Source: Stichopus chloronotus (taxonomy: Eukaryota; Echinodermata; Holothuroidea; Aspidochirotida; Stichopodidae). From it: DNA of 64,000 nt. A program made the translations under genes and the position numbers. Location: positions 8,247,506 through 8,311,505 of the forward strand of contig CM037838.1 of NCBI GenBank assembly GCA_021234535.1. The letters run 5' to 3'. Below are positions 41,861 through 54,085 of the stretch, in pieces. Each line of letters starts with the position of its first letter. The first letter of the stretch is position 1. A model generated the notes under the pieces. That model was not told where the DNA came from, made no database searches, and worked only from the letters and a program-made list of their open reading frames with translations.

Positions 41861-42600
41861 CAAACCACCCCTTTAACATATATGATCTGCTTGGAAGGCC
41901 CAATTGAACAAGAGAAAGTGACAGATTTACTATATCTGCAATATTTTGTAGTCCTGTGTGCCATTCTTGGAAGGGAACTGCAACGTGAGTGATGTGAATG
42001 GAGAAGCTTTACTTAGTTGTGTACATGCATTCATACCACTACCAATGTTTTCCACAGATTTTCAGTGGGGAAGGGTGGCACATGAGTGCAGAGAAAAGTA
42101 TTGGCACTCTGAGACAATACTTTGCTCCATTCTTCCTCCGTAGTATCACACACATTTTTCAATAACTTAGATGTGAAAAGTGTAAACTACAGTAATTTCA
42201 CAGGCTGTGTGAGGAAACATACTTGTAATACGTGTAATTATTCACTTTTATTCCACACCAAAAGTGGTGTTTTAACAAGGGCGTGGGATTCTTTTAGAGT
42301 TGCGACAGTTGCTACTTCAGGGGGAGGCAATCTTCATTCAGGTCACCTCCCAAAACCTCTGAGGCCCTCATGGAGGACACTAAGCTGTTAAATTGACATA
42401 GTCTGCCTTGGATTTTGGCACTCTTGAGGTAAGGAGGGAAATTTATGTCAAAGAGTGCAAGATTTTGTGTCTAAGATAACCAACAGGAGTTGTCAATGAA
42501 CAATTTAACGTGCCACTGAACCAACTTGTCTCAAACTAACCATTACTCAGTGTACATGCAGACAGCTGTCTGCTGCATGAGAGCACCATGACCAGGCAGC

Positions 42601-42905
42601 TCTCCCCCCCCCCCCCCCGGATAATTCACACCCCTGACTATTCCCCTTCGGACAATCTCCCCTGGACTGTTACCAACCTGGAGAATCCATACTCAGATAA
42701 CTCCCTCCTGACAATTCCTCCCTGAAAAGGGTAACGGTTCTGTTTAAGGCGGGGGAATTGTCGGAGGGAAAATTGTCCTAGTTGGAGATTGTGCAGGTGA
42801 GGATTGTCCAAGGGGAAGTTGTCTTCGTGGGAGTTGTCCTGTGGAAATTGTCTGGGGGGAGGGAGAATTGTCCGAGGGTGAGAAGTTGTCCGGGAACCGG
42901 AGGAC
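42601..42905. repeat. Inverted minisatellite built on GACAAT/ATTGTC
   Basis: After a C run (42605-42618) the plus strand carries short units with GACAATCTCCCC and GACAATTCCTCC to about 42720. From about 42755 it carries the reverse orientation (GGGGAATTGTCGGAGG, AAATTGTCCTAG, GGATTGTCCAAGG, GGAGTTGTCCTG and others) to about 42905. Units are 13-19 bp. The two arms could pair into a long imperfect hairpin. Confidence 0.75.
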
Positions 42906-43354
42906 AACTCACAATTCATACCAAAGTATAGGGGGGCAGGGTGGTTGGGGTGCCTAAAGTACCTCATAGATGTTTATCCACCTCTTTGGTTTATCATTAA
43001 TATGAAAGTTCTATACAAAACTTTTGACCAGTGAACAGAAAAGTGTATAGGCCTAAGTATGTGTGAAATAATGAGAAATTTTAGGTGACAACTTTTGCCC
43101 GTGCCATCCAGCAAAGCAAGTTTTTTAACCCCCCTGCCTCCCTATTTCAACGAAAAAGAGAAAATGCTGTTTGAAGGCACTTTATAAATAATATGATATA
43201 AGCATGGCATGGAGTGATGCGAAAGAATCTGTGTGCATGGCACTGTGTAGTACTGTCTGTATACAGAGCACATGTGTTACAGTAGAATGGTGTTAACGCT
43301 TCAACCTCCATGGCCTAGCTCTAAACTGTATTTTTTAATAAAGAAATGCCCCAC

Positions 43355-43730
43355 CAGTCAAGTCCGGATTTACTTTTTTTGGAGGCCCTGGGCATCAACT
43401 AATGAGAGAGCCCAGTTTTAGCATTCTCCACAAGACTTCTTCGGAGACTATGGCTTATGCTCCAATAATCAGAAATGGTCTGTAAATTTTGGCTGGATCA
43501 GTTCTCACACATGAATCAATCTTTATCGGAGCCTCATAATTATGCAAAAGAGCCAAAAACAAGTGGAACGACGGTGTGGGATTCATTCTGTTTCATATTG
43601 TGGCTAGTGCATTCAGTCAGGAATATTCTACCATCTCCCTCCTAAAAAAAAAACAATATTAGTGTAATTCAGTAAGGGCCCATGGTCACAAGGCCTGCTG
43701 GCCCTTGTTCAAATCCAGCCCTGTCACTAG
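43355..43730. mobile_element. Possible hAT-like MITE remnant
   Basis: The left part reads CAGTCAAGTCCGGATTTACT then GGAGGCCCTGGGCA. The right part reads GGCCCATGGTCACAAGGCC, then CAAATCCAGCCCTG. The ends are imperfect inverted repeats (CAGGGCTGGATTTG against CAAGTCCGGATTTA). Similar CAGGGC(C/T)GGATTT ends occur in many animal hAT MITEs. No 8-bp target duplication is visible, so the limits are tentative. Confidence 0.45.
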
Positions 43731-43874
43731 TGACCTATGAGCAACAACTCAGGGTGTAGCCCCCCAAAAAAAGCCTTCAAGTAAAAGTGTTAAAAACCAG
43801 CTTTACAAGAAAATATTATACAATATTTATCCAAGTAGCCAATGAACATTGTTAATTTTTCTTTTTCGAAACAG

Positions 43875-43996
43875 GTTAGAGATTGCAGTGAACAGTTTGG
43901 ACCATGGAGGAAACTTAGCAGAGAAACAGATAGGAGCAGGGACCATCTAGTGTTAGATGCCAACCTGAACTGCCAAAACCAAACTACAGTGTAACA
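43875..43996 (+). other. FOXRED1 5' UTR segment with two minimal upstream ORFs
   Basis: A good acceptor (TTTTTCTTTTTCGAAACAG, AG 43873-43874) implies the mRNA has an earlier untranslated exon. Between it and the FOXRED1 ATG lie ATG GAG GAA ACT TAG (43904-43918, in an ACCATGG context) and ATG CCA ACC TGA (43957-43968). Both would be very short upstream ORFs and could lower translation of the main frame. Confidence 0.5.
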
Positions 43997-46900
43997 ATGA
44001 TCAAGTTAAGCAGGTGTATTCACCACTGGGCCAAGCTTGCGCTGCCCCGAACCCATGTGACCAGGAGTCTGGCATCCGATGGCGGAGACGGGATCATCAA
44101 GCCGTTCAGGGACATCAGGGATGGACTCTCCTGGACCGTCCCGAAGGAACACCAGAACCCCAACAGACCACCAGGAGAGGTGGACGTTCTTATAATTGGC
44201 GGGGGAATCATGGGGAGCAGCACAGCGTACTTCCTGAAGGCAGCGACTAAGATGGGAGTCAGCGTGGCAGTCATTGAGAAAGATACTGCGGTACATGGCA
44301 AACTCTCATTCCTTCAATTTTCTTCTTCTTTCTTTTTCAAAATGTAATCTCAAGTCAGTTTTGTATTTTAGATGTCATGTGACATGAAAAATTGGGTGTG
44401 TTGGTGTCGAAAATGTTGAAAAGAGTCATAAATTCTATGAAAATCAATGAAATATTGGCAGTTTTACAGGCAAGTTCCTGTGTCACACCTGCATCATGAA
44501 CGAACATTGGCTTCGTATGCAAATCTGTGACATCAAGAGATGGACTCCTATGATAGGTCTTCTGTTTCCCTTTGTTTACTTAACATTTACTTCAAGGACA
44601 CTTGAGAATTTTATTTGCCACATAGGTTTTATTTTAGAAGCATATATTTTCTTCTTTAAAAAAAATGGATATTATTTGCCAAGATGAAACCCAGTAATTA
44701 TGGTAATTAAAGGGCAGTATATGTAGGTTTAAGAAAAGAAATACTGATTCTGTGCAACACTTCACATCATCTGTTTTGCATCAAACTTTGAAAAGTTATA
44801 TCTCAAAAACGGTTGTCGATATAAATACAATTTCTATGGATTTTCATTCAGGGTTTCACTGTGCCACCTCTGAATGAACCTACTCTTTTCTAGATGCATG
44901 TCACATGACCTTTATGGGAATCCATTTTGCAAAACCCATTCCTTGCAAATATAGCAGGATAATTTTTTTTAAAGGAAAATTGGTCAAGTACGGCACTGAA
45001 ACTTTGTTTCTTTTAATTCAGTGTGTCAGTATTCTATTGAACATTCTTGAATTTGTTAAGCCTATTGTAAATATCTTTGTGAAGTTCTAACAAAATGTCA
45101 AAGACTGACGAACGAACTAGGATCATTCAAAGATTCTTATAACTGCCTTACTATTTTCAAACAACATCTGAAAGAAGTACTACTGCAGTACCATGTCTAA
45201 AATGGCTGTCTCAGTCACAGCAGTAGATGAACCTACAACCATTTCACCTTTTTTCCCCTTTCCTCAGCTGTGCAGAAAGCCTGTAACAAACTATAGGAAA
45301 AAAATGTGTAAATTAAAGAAAGAGGGTAGATGTTTGTAAGTCTGTAGCCATAGGCACTATACAGTAGCTCAATGAATTTCAGAATGTCAAACATCTATTG
45401 TAAAATACGCAACAAAAGGCTCCTGTTTTGACTGATTGTTCCAGTTTACAACACATGCCAAAGATCAACTTGCAACAAACTTGGATCAATGCCACAACCC
45501 TTTTGAAACGTAGCACTAAAATGTAAGTAGGTTCATTTATAGAGCTCCAGGGTTCAATAGAGTAGAAAGTTAAAGAGGAAGTGTTAGCACAATGTTCCAT
45601 CTTTTGATCTTTTGCTATATCAGAGCACTCTCTCTAACTTAGGAAGGGCACCTAATGTGAAAACTATGTAAAGCCAGCACTGCACCCTTTTAGCAAGAGA
45701 TTCGTGTTAAATTGATGTCATGATAGTAACATTGCTGTTTATTGTTTAGTCATTCACCAAATAGATGTTTTGATGAAATAATTAGGGACATAGGTCAGAA
45801 TGAGAAGTTAAAAGAAAATAAACTTATGCTAGGATAACATATTCCGATAAAATAACTAAAATAGTTAAAAGTTTTAACATAAACAATATCAACTTTCAAC
45901 ACAAAGAGTTTGCTGAGGTTACATATGCTTTTGCATTGAAGTAGCATTCCATCCAGATAAATGTTTGAAACACTGGGAATATTTTAAGCAATATGTGTTC
46001 ATCCATTTCTCTCCATTGACCTTTACCGTTAGTAGCAATGGATCAAATCAGAACACAAGTCCTAATGGTGCTCACTGAAAAATGTCATTTTCTTCAAGTG
46101 AAGTTTCTCTAAGATATCAGTGGCATATTTCCTACAATTAACTTATGTTATCTTGTTTCCATCTTTCCAGTACACCAAGGCGTCAACGGTTCTTTCGCTT
46201 GGCAGCATAAGACAGCAGTTTTCAACTCCAGAAAACATTTACATGTCTATGTACAGCGCACACTTTATGAAGAACATCCGGGTAAGTACACATTTGAAAC
46301 TTTGTGGCACGGTCTCTGTGAAAACTGATGCTCATCTGGATTCCAAATTTATTGGCCAGTGATGGATGTCCTGAAGAGATGAGCAAGGATGTACAGTAGT
46401 TTTCCCTAGATTGCATTATAGTGTGTATACAACCTGCTCACTTCCAGACAAGGCCACCGTTCGAATCCTACCCATGTATATGCAAACTTTTGACTTAAGT
46501 CAGCACTCAATTCATACATGGTTACTTCATGGTTGTGCCGACTTACGAGGGTGGAGCCTTACCTTTGAAAAATCTGTGTCGCAGTCTATTTTCATGACCT
46601 GATGAATTTGTACAGCACTGTATGTATGGCAAGGTAATTTGGGGCTGGTTGAGCCCAAGGGTGAATCGCAGGACACATTTCGTTACAGTGATCACTGGTT
46701 CTTTAAACTGCCTTGTTGAGTTGATATCAATAAATTTGTGGTGGTTTTGAAGGCTATAAACACATGACAATATCTATAATTAGCATAATTAGTCAAGCAG
46801 GTTTGGGGTAAAATTGTAATCAGTAATCATTTTTTAAACTAATCATATTTGTAATCAATTACTTTGTGAAAATTGAAAAGTAATTTTAATCATAATTGAT

Positions 46901-49900
46901 TACATTGGCAGAGTAATTGTAAACATAGTTAAATTATGGTTATATTGCAGTGAAAGAAAGATGAAAAAAACAAGAGTCATCAAACATGTTTTTTTTCAGT
47001 GCTTATTTAATACTTGTTTTGGCATGACTATATTACTTTAGTTGATCCTGCTTTCTTAAATGCTCCAGCAGGGCAGCCCGAGTGAGAAGTGCATGGGATT
47101 CAATGATATCCACTTTGGTGCACTTTGTTTCTCTTGTTGGTACAATCAGGAGTTGTTAATATTACTTGCACACTATGTTCACCCGAGCCACTCTGGCACC
47201 CTCAAAGTGAAGGCATTGTTGTTTACACAACTTGCTGACTTAACAAATATTAAACACATAATAAAACAATAGCAACCTGGTTAAATTCAACATCTAAATT
47301 GAGCTAAATTTAAGGACTCCACTGATGAAAACTTTCAGGGCATGAGCCTAGAGATAAGAATCCTACAGTACTAGCAGTTATTTTTAGCAGGATTTTTTAC
47401 CCTTACTTGTACTACTTGTGTGCATGCGAATAAGTACTAATGTGAAAAGTGCCTGGTCATGAATTCTCAAAAACCAAATAAAATCAGTAATTACTCACTC
47501 ATTATCATTCCATTGTGTGTGAAACATTGGGATCCTCTGAGTTAGTATGATAAGGAAAGGAACAGCTTTAGAAAACGTAAGTGAACTTGTATGAAACAAC
47601 TCAAGGAAACTCTCTGAAATTAAAAAAAAAATTTTAAAGACTTGTTTATTCCACTGGGACAAAACTTTTGTCATAAATTCTGCTTGTCTGCCAGATACTG
47701 GAAACTAGGAAATCAACAGAAATTTCTCCCTGTGCCATTACGGGAAGTGTTGTACTTAACACTTCTACTCCGTAAGATTGATGTTGTACTTGCACAAAAC
47801 GCCACTCACAGAGAAAATTTGCTTAGGAGTAGCTCCAAGTTTGAAGTTACACCTCTGTGGAGTCATACAGTGCATACATTTCCAATGCCCAAGGGCATTA
47901 TTGCTGACACTGGTAACACACAGCACAGTTTGACTCGGTAGCCATCGCCGCCAATGATGTTCGAGAGGAAATCATCAACATAAGGTACCTCCGACATTAG
48001 GTAAGAGATTCTCATCGCAGGGTGCTTTCCATTGATGGCAGATGCAGATAACGAAGAACTTAAAGGCTCTCAAAGACAACTTCAAGGTCAGATCTTGTGA
48101 AAAGCCTGCATCAAACAGTTGAGTCAAATTAAAGATGACTCATTCATCTCCATTATTTCGGCATGCTTCTGAAAAAACCCATCTTTTCTCCAACCTTCTC
48201 AGAGGAAGTGTCTTATTGAACTGTATTTTGCATAATTTTGGCATGAGAATTGTGCAGTCATGTCACTAAAATACGTAGATACACATACCACTTCCCAGCT
48301 AGGTGATCATGACCGAGAACTCACCACAGAATGAAGTGGCTAAACTCAATATAAGTTAGAGAATGTACGGTAGGTTTTAGCAAAAGCTCTATGTAAACAT
48401 TTTTTAAAGCGATTTCACAACAAACTTTAATAGTAGTTTCGCCAAGTGCCATGTAACCAAAGCAAACTTGCTTTGTCACATGTATGGAATAGTTTCATAC
48501 TTAGTGTAGTTATGCATGTGACTGTGTATGGTTGCTCTAGAAACTGCTTCTATATTCTCCTTCCTGTTTTTCTTTCTTTTTTTCTTGTTTTTAATTTTAG
48601 GAATATCTTCAAGTAGAAGGATTAGATGCACCAGGATATCCAGTTCAATGACCAGGGGTATCTCTTTCTCGCACCAAAGGAGAAGGAGCACATTCTCCAA
48701 GAGAATTATGCTATTCAAAAGTAAATTAAACAAATCATTTTAAGATGTATTTCACATAGATCTTTATCGGTACTTTTTGCCCCTCTCCATCCCCCAAGAG
48801 ATGAACAGACAGAATAACGTATGATTTTCAAGCAAATTCAAATGAGATGGTTTGTATGGATGTTCTGATGAAATTGTCATCAGATAGAAGGTTTTGTGTA
48901 TGTTGCTTCTCTTAATTTTTCATTCTGCCTTCAAAATATTTCAGTATTTACAAAGCCAACATGTATTTTTCATCTTGTTCACCCTTTGGGTGTTGCTGTA
49001 TACATCTTAGAAAAACTCAAATGGTCTTTTTTGCTGTTGCTTACTTTTGTGAAAAAAAGGTAAGTATATTAGTGTACAAGTAGATTAGTTTTTCAAATGT
49101 AAACCGTACATTTGTTTTTCTGTTTTTGATGTTTTTTTATTCACAGAAATTGTGGTGCTAAAGTTGAGCTAATGACACCAGTGCAGTTGAAAGAGAGGTT
49201 TCCATGGATAAACACAGATGGCATTGCTCTAGCATCATATGGTTTGTTCTGATTCTCTTTATCTATTTTGATATATACTCCACCCTCTCTTTTTTAAATT
49301 TGATTGTACCATCCCACTACCCTGTACCAGGACTGCCTGAGAGGGACAGACTTGTGGGAAGAATAGATGGCAGACTGTTCTGTGAGGTTTCAAAAGTTGC
49401 TGGCTACATATTAAGCATATATTCAGGCTTCTATGATAAATTAAATTTCTTTGAAAAGGTGCTTTGATATGAAATTTGAAAGTACATTTGTGATTTTTTG
49501 AAGACTACCCAACCATATGTTCATAACTAGCAATATTAGGCAAGTTTCACAATGCACACTTACAAAACTGACATTTTTTGTTTTTAATTTTGACTCGGGC
49601 TTGTATTGGCTGTGGGCATATTTATGAAGTAGCAATTTGAAAAGGTTTCTGGTCGCAAATTTCAAAAACCAAATTACATTGCTAATTATTCACTCATTAA
49701 TGTTTATTGTGTGGCTCTTGGGGATTCCCTTGGTTTGATGATTTGTCATGAGCGTTTGATGAAAGCTTGAAAGATTTGTATAAAAATTTTAAAACTAGAT
49801 CCATGTGTCTATTTTGTCAAAGCAATTTTCCTGATATGTGTATATTTTCTGGTATCAGGAATAGAGAATGAAGGTTGGTTTGACCCCTGGTCCTTACTGA

Positions 49901-52900
49901 AAGCTTTCAAAGAAAAAGCCACCAGTCTTGGTGCCCGGTACTACAACGCAGAGGTGACCGGGTTCAGCGTAATTGACCACTCCTGACAACCCCATCGACC
50001 CGACCGAGGTAGCACATAATGGCAGACGACTGAACAGTGTGAAGGTTAGTAGTCTGCTGCCCTCTGTTGGTGGAGAGAGAGAAGGCACGTGTCAAAAGCT
50101 GCTACAGCTCACGTGCGGTTTGTTAGGCATTTTTGGCAGTACACTGGATCAATTTTTCCATATTAATGGAAGGCATTACAGGCTTGAACTACAACAGCCA
50201 GTAGGTTGTACCACATTTGCAATCAATAACAAACAGACATAAGGCATTTTTGTTGTGCTATAGTCTGCTATGTCTCCAGCTGGGACGTTAAGGATGTGGA
50301 AATACCCGCCCCTTTGCTGAATCACTTCACAGAAGCAATACATTTTAGAATAGAATAGAAGTGCATTTTTCAAGTGAAATCATCGCATTATTCCTGTCTC
50401 TTGATACTGGAGGATAATATAAACTACAGGGAGAGTAAAGAACGGTGAATAACTCCAAAATAAACCACAGTCATCTGGTTGAAAGTTTGTCACTTTTTTC
50501 AAGTGAAGTCTCTGTTACATGTCAAAATATATTTGAAACGGACAAAATCCTTTTTATCGGTAGTTGTGTATCACAATAAGATAAACGAAAATCAGTTTTT
50601 GAGTTTATAGTTAGCCCTGCATTTATATATTTTTTTTTCCATCTTCCCTTCAATATCTTTGCACGCTGTCACCAAATTCATATTCAATGCATTGCTTTCC
50701 TTAATTGAATTCTTTTTCACTTATCATGACTATCATGACTATTTGACTATCATGTCAAAAGACCACAAGTTCGTTTCACTTTGAATACATTTTAGGTCTC
50801 CATGTTGAACAGTCCAGAGGTGGTAGAGATCAAAGCGTCCTATGTCGTCCTCACAGCAGGGGCCTGGTCCGGTCAGCTGGGACGTCTCTTAGGCATCGGC
50901 ACAGGACCAGAAGTTGAGAACCTCCACGTACCCATCCCAGTCGAACCTCGCAAGAGATATGTCTACGTCCTCCATTGTCCCGATGGGCCCGGGCTAGACT
51001 GTCCGCTCCTGATAGACACATCGGGTTCCTACATGAGGAGGGAGGGATTTGGAGGCAACTTCTTGTCAGGGAGGTCGCCACCTGTGAGTATAACTCCTTC
51101 CAGTGCTTAAATTTTCTCTTCTGTCCAACCGAATGAAGTGGAGTTCATATCATGTGGAGAATTTACATCTGTGGGATGGAGGGGAGGCAGGACAGAGAGG
51201 AGTTACCCAAAGAGAAACAAGGAGAGGGGGTTCCCATTTCTTTTTCAACAATCAGACCTCTGCAAACTGTTTGTACTTGTCTGATTCTGCAAATGCAAAG
51301 GGGATAGTGTCTGTTTTCTCAGTAAATCTAAGCTTTTAATCAAATGACCTACTTTAAATGAGGATATTGGTGAAAAAAAAAGTGGAAGGAGGCAGACAGG
51401 GTTGTGGGATTGGGTAAAAAGAAATGGAACCAATTTCAGTTATGGTTGTTACTTGCATAATAAAAGTGTTTAAAGATATATTTTGGTGAAAAATTGGCAA
51501 ATAAGCTGAATTTACTAATTTGAAATACAGCCAAATAATGGAATGTCAAGATTCAGGTGAAAATCAATGAAGAAACAGTGGCATGCCAGATATTGGTTGT
51601 AAGCTATCATTTGTTATCCCCATTCAGCACCAAAGAACTTTTCACTTGTGATTTATTGATTCCTTGCCATAGGCAGGGGAATCTATGCAGTCATGATGTC
51701 GTGTGTGGGTATGTATGTGTGTGTGTATGTGTGTGTGTGCGTGTGATGGTTGCTCGTAAACACTCTATCTCAAGAAGGGTAACTCTGAGTAATTTCATTT
51801 TTGGCATGTTGGTTGCCCATATTGAGTAGATGATCCCTATTGTTTTTGGTGTCCAAATCTTGCATATTAATGAGGTTATGGGGTAAAACATAAAAAATTT
51901 TAAAACTGCCATAGTTCCTTATCCATGGGTCAGATTTGTTTTAAACTTGATAAGGTTGTCTGTTATTAACAGGTTCACGACCCTGTGAAATTTAATGCTT
52001 ATCAATAGAGAGGAAGGGATAATTTTTCACTATAAAACAATAATAATAGCCTAAACACCATTATTGTGGTTATTATAAACTACCGTACAAATATATATTG
52101 ATCTACATTGTGCAATAGCAGGTGTTTGTTCTCTCGCACACAGTTAACTCAATGGGATTGCTCCCTACAGTACTGCATTTGTAACTTAGTGAGTAACTTC
52201 TAGTGTGGGGAGCTAATAAGTTGTCCAGAGAGAGAGTCTTGGTATGGGAGGTCATGGGGTCAGATAGAAAAGCATGCAATGGAATTTTAATGGGTTTATG
52301 AAAAAAATGAAGAAAATAAAAAAACCATCTGTTCTGTCATTTATTTGGATAATATCAATATCAAGAGGAACAGCTGGTAGCAGAACAAGGTTTCTTAACA
52401 ATCAAATTGGAGTGCTTTCAATCGTATTTCACAATGTCGGAAAAGGTGGAGGAAGCAAAAATATTGCGGTGGAATCATAACTTAGGGTCAACTTACCAGG
52501 ACTTTGAGTGTGTTAAAAGCTACTTGTAACAAGGAAGAAATTATCCTGGTGGTTTACGAAGAATTTTGAGGTAAATATGGCAGACAAGCTGAGTTCAGAT
52601 GAGGTAAGGTTGAGTTATTTGATTCAACTAACAACAGGCAAGACTAGAAGCAGCATTGATTACTTGTGTGTTTCTTGGAGCTCAGAGATAATGTTGACTG
52701 ATTTCATACCATACTCATACTGTACTTGATGTGTGGGTTATATGGCCTGGGTAGGTGGTCCCTATTGTTTTTGGTGGACATCAAATGTCGCAGTCATTTT
52801 AGGTCACCAAAATAAAGGTCATTTTGGGTTAAAGGCTTGTGGTGTATCAAGAAAAGTAACTGCAGTTGATCTTATACTTGTCATTTGAATAATTCATGTT

Positions 52901-54085
52901 TGTTGTAATATAACCATGTAGCAAGGAATCACAAAGCCTTTTGGCTTTCTGGTCTACTAACACACCTGATTTTCCTGATATTTAACCCAGGCAGCATGCA
53001 AGAAAAGATTTTGTAAAGTTTTCCTTCACACAAATGTGCACTGTTTTGTAATATAGGTCATTTTCAATGTGACATGTGAACACAATGTTTTGACCATACA
53101 AATTTTCTTTTCAACTGTAATATTTTCTTCTGTTTGGAGGAATGTGATGAACCCAGCTGTGAGGATCTGAGCGTCAACTACGATTACTTTGACACTGAAA
53201 TTTGGCCTCACTTAGCCCATCGTGTTCCAGCCATGGAGAAATTAAAGGTTTGTGTATACATCCTTGACTGGATGCCGTAAATAATAAATGCTGAGCATGT
53301 ATATTTTAAAAATCACGAAATAAAATGTCTTCAAGCCCAAGATATAGTCGTTTCAAGTCATTCTCTAAAAAGTTCTAAAAAGTTTAATATCAAAGAAAGT
53401 ACTCATTGTTTCATCCTTAACAGAAAGGAAACTGTGCTGGCTGTTTCATGTAAACAGCTCCAGAAGCTCTTCAGTTTTTGTACATATTCCATTGAGAGCA
53501 ATTCGTTGTATTGACGGGGGATCTTTTCTCTTGCTTTTTTTCCTTTTTGCATCGCAAAAAGATAAATTTTGGTTTACCTCATAGAATTGGTTGTACTTCA
53601 GATTGTGGTATATTTATCAGCTGAAGCCAAGATGTGTGTTACTGTGTTCCTGTCCTGCTTTCAATCCATTAGTAGTCATTTTTTATTGTCTATATACCAT
53701 ACATAAATTTGTCAATGTCAAGGGTTTAAGGAGTGCTTTTGTGTTGCTCAATGAAACGTTTTTTTATTATTTTGTTTCATTATTTATTTTTCCTTTTATC
53801 TGTTTGATGTCTCTTTTGTTGTTTTAACAGGTAAAGAATGCTTGGGCTGGTTACTACGACTACAATACCTTAGATCAGAATGCAATCATTGGTTCTCATC
53901 CGTCCTATGGCAATCTCCTGATGGCGACGGGTTTCAGCGGCCACGGTATCCAGCAGTCTCCGGCCATCGGAAAGCTCCTGAGCGAGAAAATACTGGAGAC
54001 TCAGTTTAAAACGATCGATGTCACTAAATTTGGATTTGAACGATGCATCACAGGCTCCCCGGTATGTGAGCAGTGTGTCATCTGA
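43997..54085 (+). CDS. FOXRED1: FOXRED1, mitochondrial FAD-dependent oxidoreductase (two frame breaks)
   Basis: Coding exons: 43997-44290, 46171-46281, 48601-48720, 49147-49241, 49859-50044, 50796-51083, 53140-53247, 53831-54085. Allowing one surplus base in each of exons 3 and 5, they give 485 codons and 484 residues (human 486). Residues 1-28 are Arg/Lys/Ser-rich without acids, as expected for a mitochondrial presequence. The DAO-type FAD fold follows, with [18 protein letters not shown] (GxGxxG at 68-73). Later conserved blocks are [56 protein letters not shown] and [14 protein letters not shown], then [16 protein letters not shown]. The family is needed for complex I assembly and stability. 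The C-terminus, reading past a possible donor at 54062, has the same length after TID as the human protein and shares spaced F, R, G, E and I. Frame breaks are at about 48631-48636 and 49968-49973. Confidence 0.92.
44585..44920. repeat. Dispersed repeat copy, partner of 24880-25210
   Basis: In FOXRED1 intron 1. Shared blocks in the same order are GAAGCATATATTTTCTTC, GGATATTATTTGCCAA, GCATCAAACTTTGAAAAG, TATATCTCAAAAAC, ATAAATACAATTTC and ATGCATGTCACATGACCTTT. Divergence suggests an old insertion. Confidence 0.65.
44921..46170. other. Rest of FOXRED1 intron 1
   Basis: AT-rich, no element or gene recognised. It ends in a strong pyrimidine tract (TTGTTTCCATCTTTCCAG) before exon 2. Confidence 0.5.
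46282..47389. other. FOXRED1 intron 2, first half
   Basis: Contains GTTCGAATCC at 46460-46469, a perfect B-box match, within 100 bases of AT-rich sequence; I could not find a matching A box at proper spacing. Around 46810-46930 a block repeats TAATCATTTT/GTAATCAATTAC/AATTGATTAC, giving imperfect inverted structure. Confidence 0.4.
47390..47600 (+). repeat. Dispersed repeat family R4, copy 2
   Basis: In FOXRED1 intron 2. Blocks: ACTTGTGTGCATGCGAATAA, GTGAAAAGTG, CTGGTCATGAATTCTC, AAACCAAATAAAATCA, TTACTCACTCATTAT, TTGTGTGTGAAACATTGGGA and TCCTCTGAGTTAG. Confidence 0.7.
49580..49790 (+). repeat. Dispersed repeat family R4, copy 3
   Basis: In FOXRED1 intron 4. Blocks: GGGCTTGTATTGGCTGTG, TTTGAAAAGGTTT, CTGGTCGCAAATTTC, AAAACCAAATTACATTGC, ATTATTCACTCATTA, TTATTGTGTGGC and GGGATTCCCTTGGTTT. 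Confidence 0.65.
51690..51960 (+). repeat. GGTCA-type unit with (GT)n tract in FOXRED1 intron 6
   Basis: A GT-rich microsatellite (51716-51745) leads into ACACTCTATCTCAAGAAGGG, GTAACTCTGAGTAATTTC, CCATATTGAGTAGATGATCC and CCTATTGTTTTTGGTGTCC. The same ordered phrases appear in the array at 31160-31960 and in the copies at 52735 and 57305. Confidence 0.65.
52735..52950 (+). repeat. Second GGTCA-type unit in FOXRED1 intron 6
   Basis: Blocks: GGTAGGTGGTCCCTATTG, TTTTTGGTGGACATCAAATG, TTTTAGGTCACC, AAAGGTCATTTTGGGTTAAA and TATCAAGAAAAGTAACTGCA. Lies about 0.8 kb from the unit at 51690 in the same orientation. Confidence 0.55.

Noticed and set aside
44006..44301. Two minus-strand frames of over 90 codons
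   Set aside because: Mirror images of FOXRED1 exon 1, whose plus-strand product has the GxGxxG FAD motif.
46460..46469. Perfect B-box GTTCGAATCC suggesting a tRNA gene
   Set aside because: No cloverleaf can be drawn around it and no A box at the correct spacing; at most a SINE fragment.
54059..54085. GTATGTGAG donor at the end of the last FOXRED1 exon
   Set aside because: Reading through gives exactly the human tail length after TID, with several shared residues, and no convincing downstream coding exon was found. An acceptor at about 55000 would give an immediate stop.
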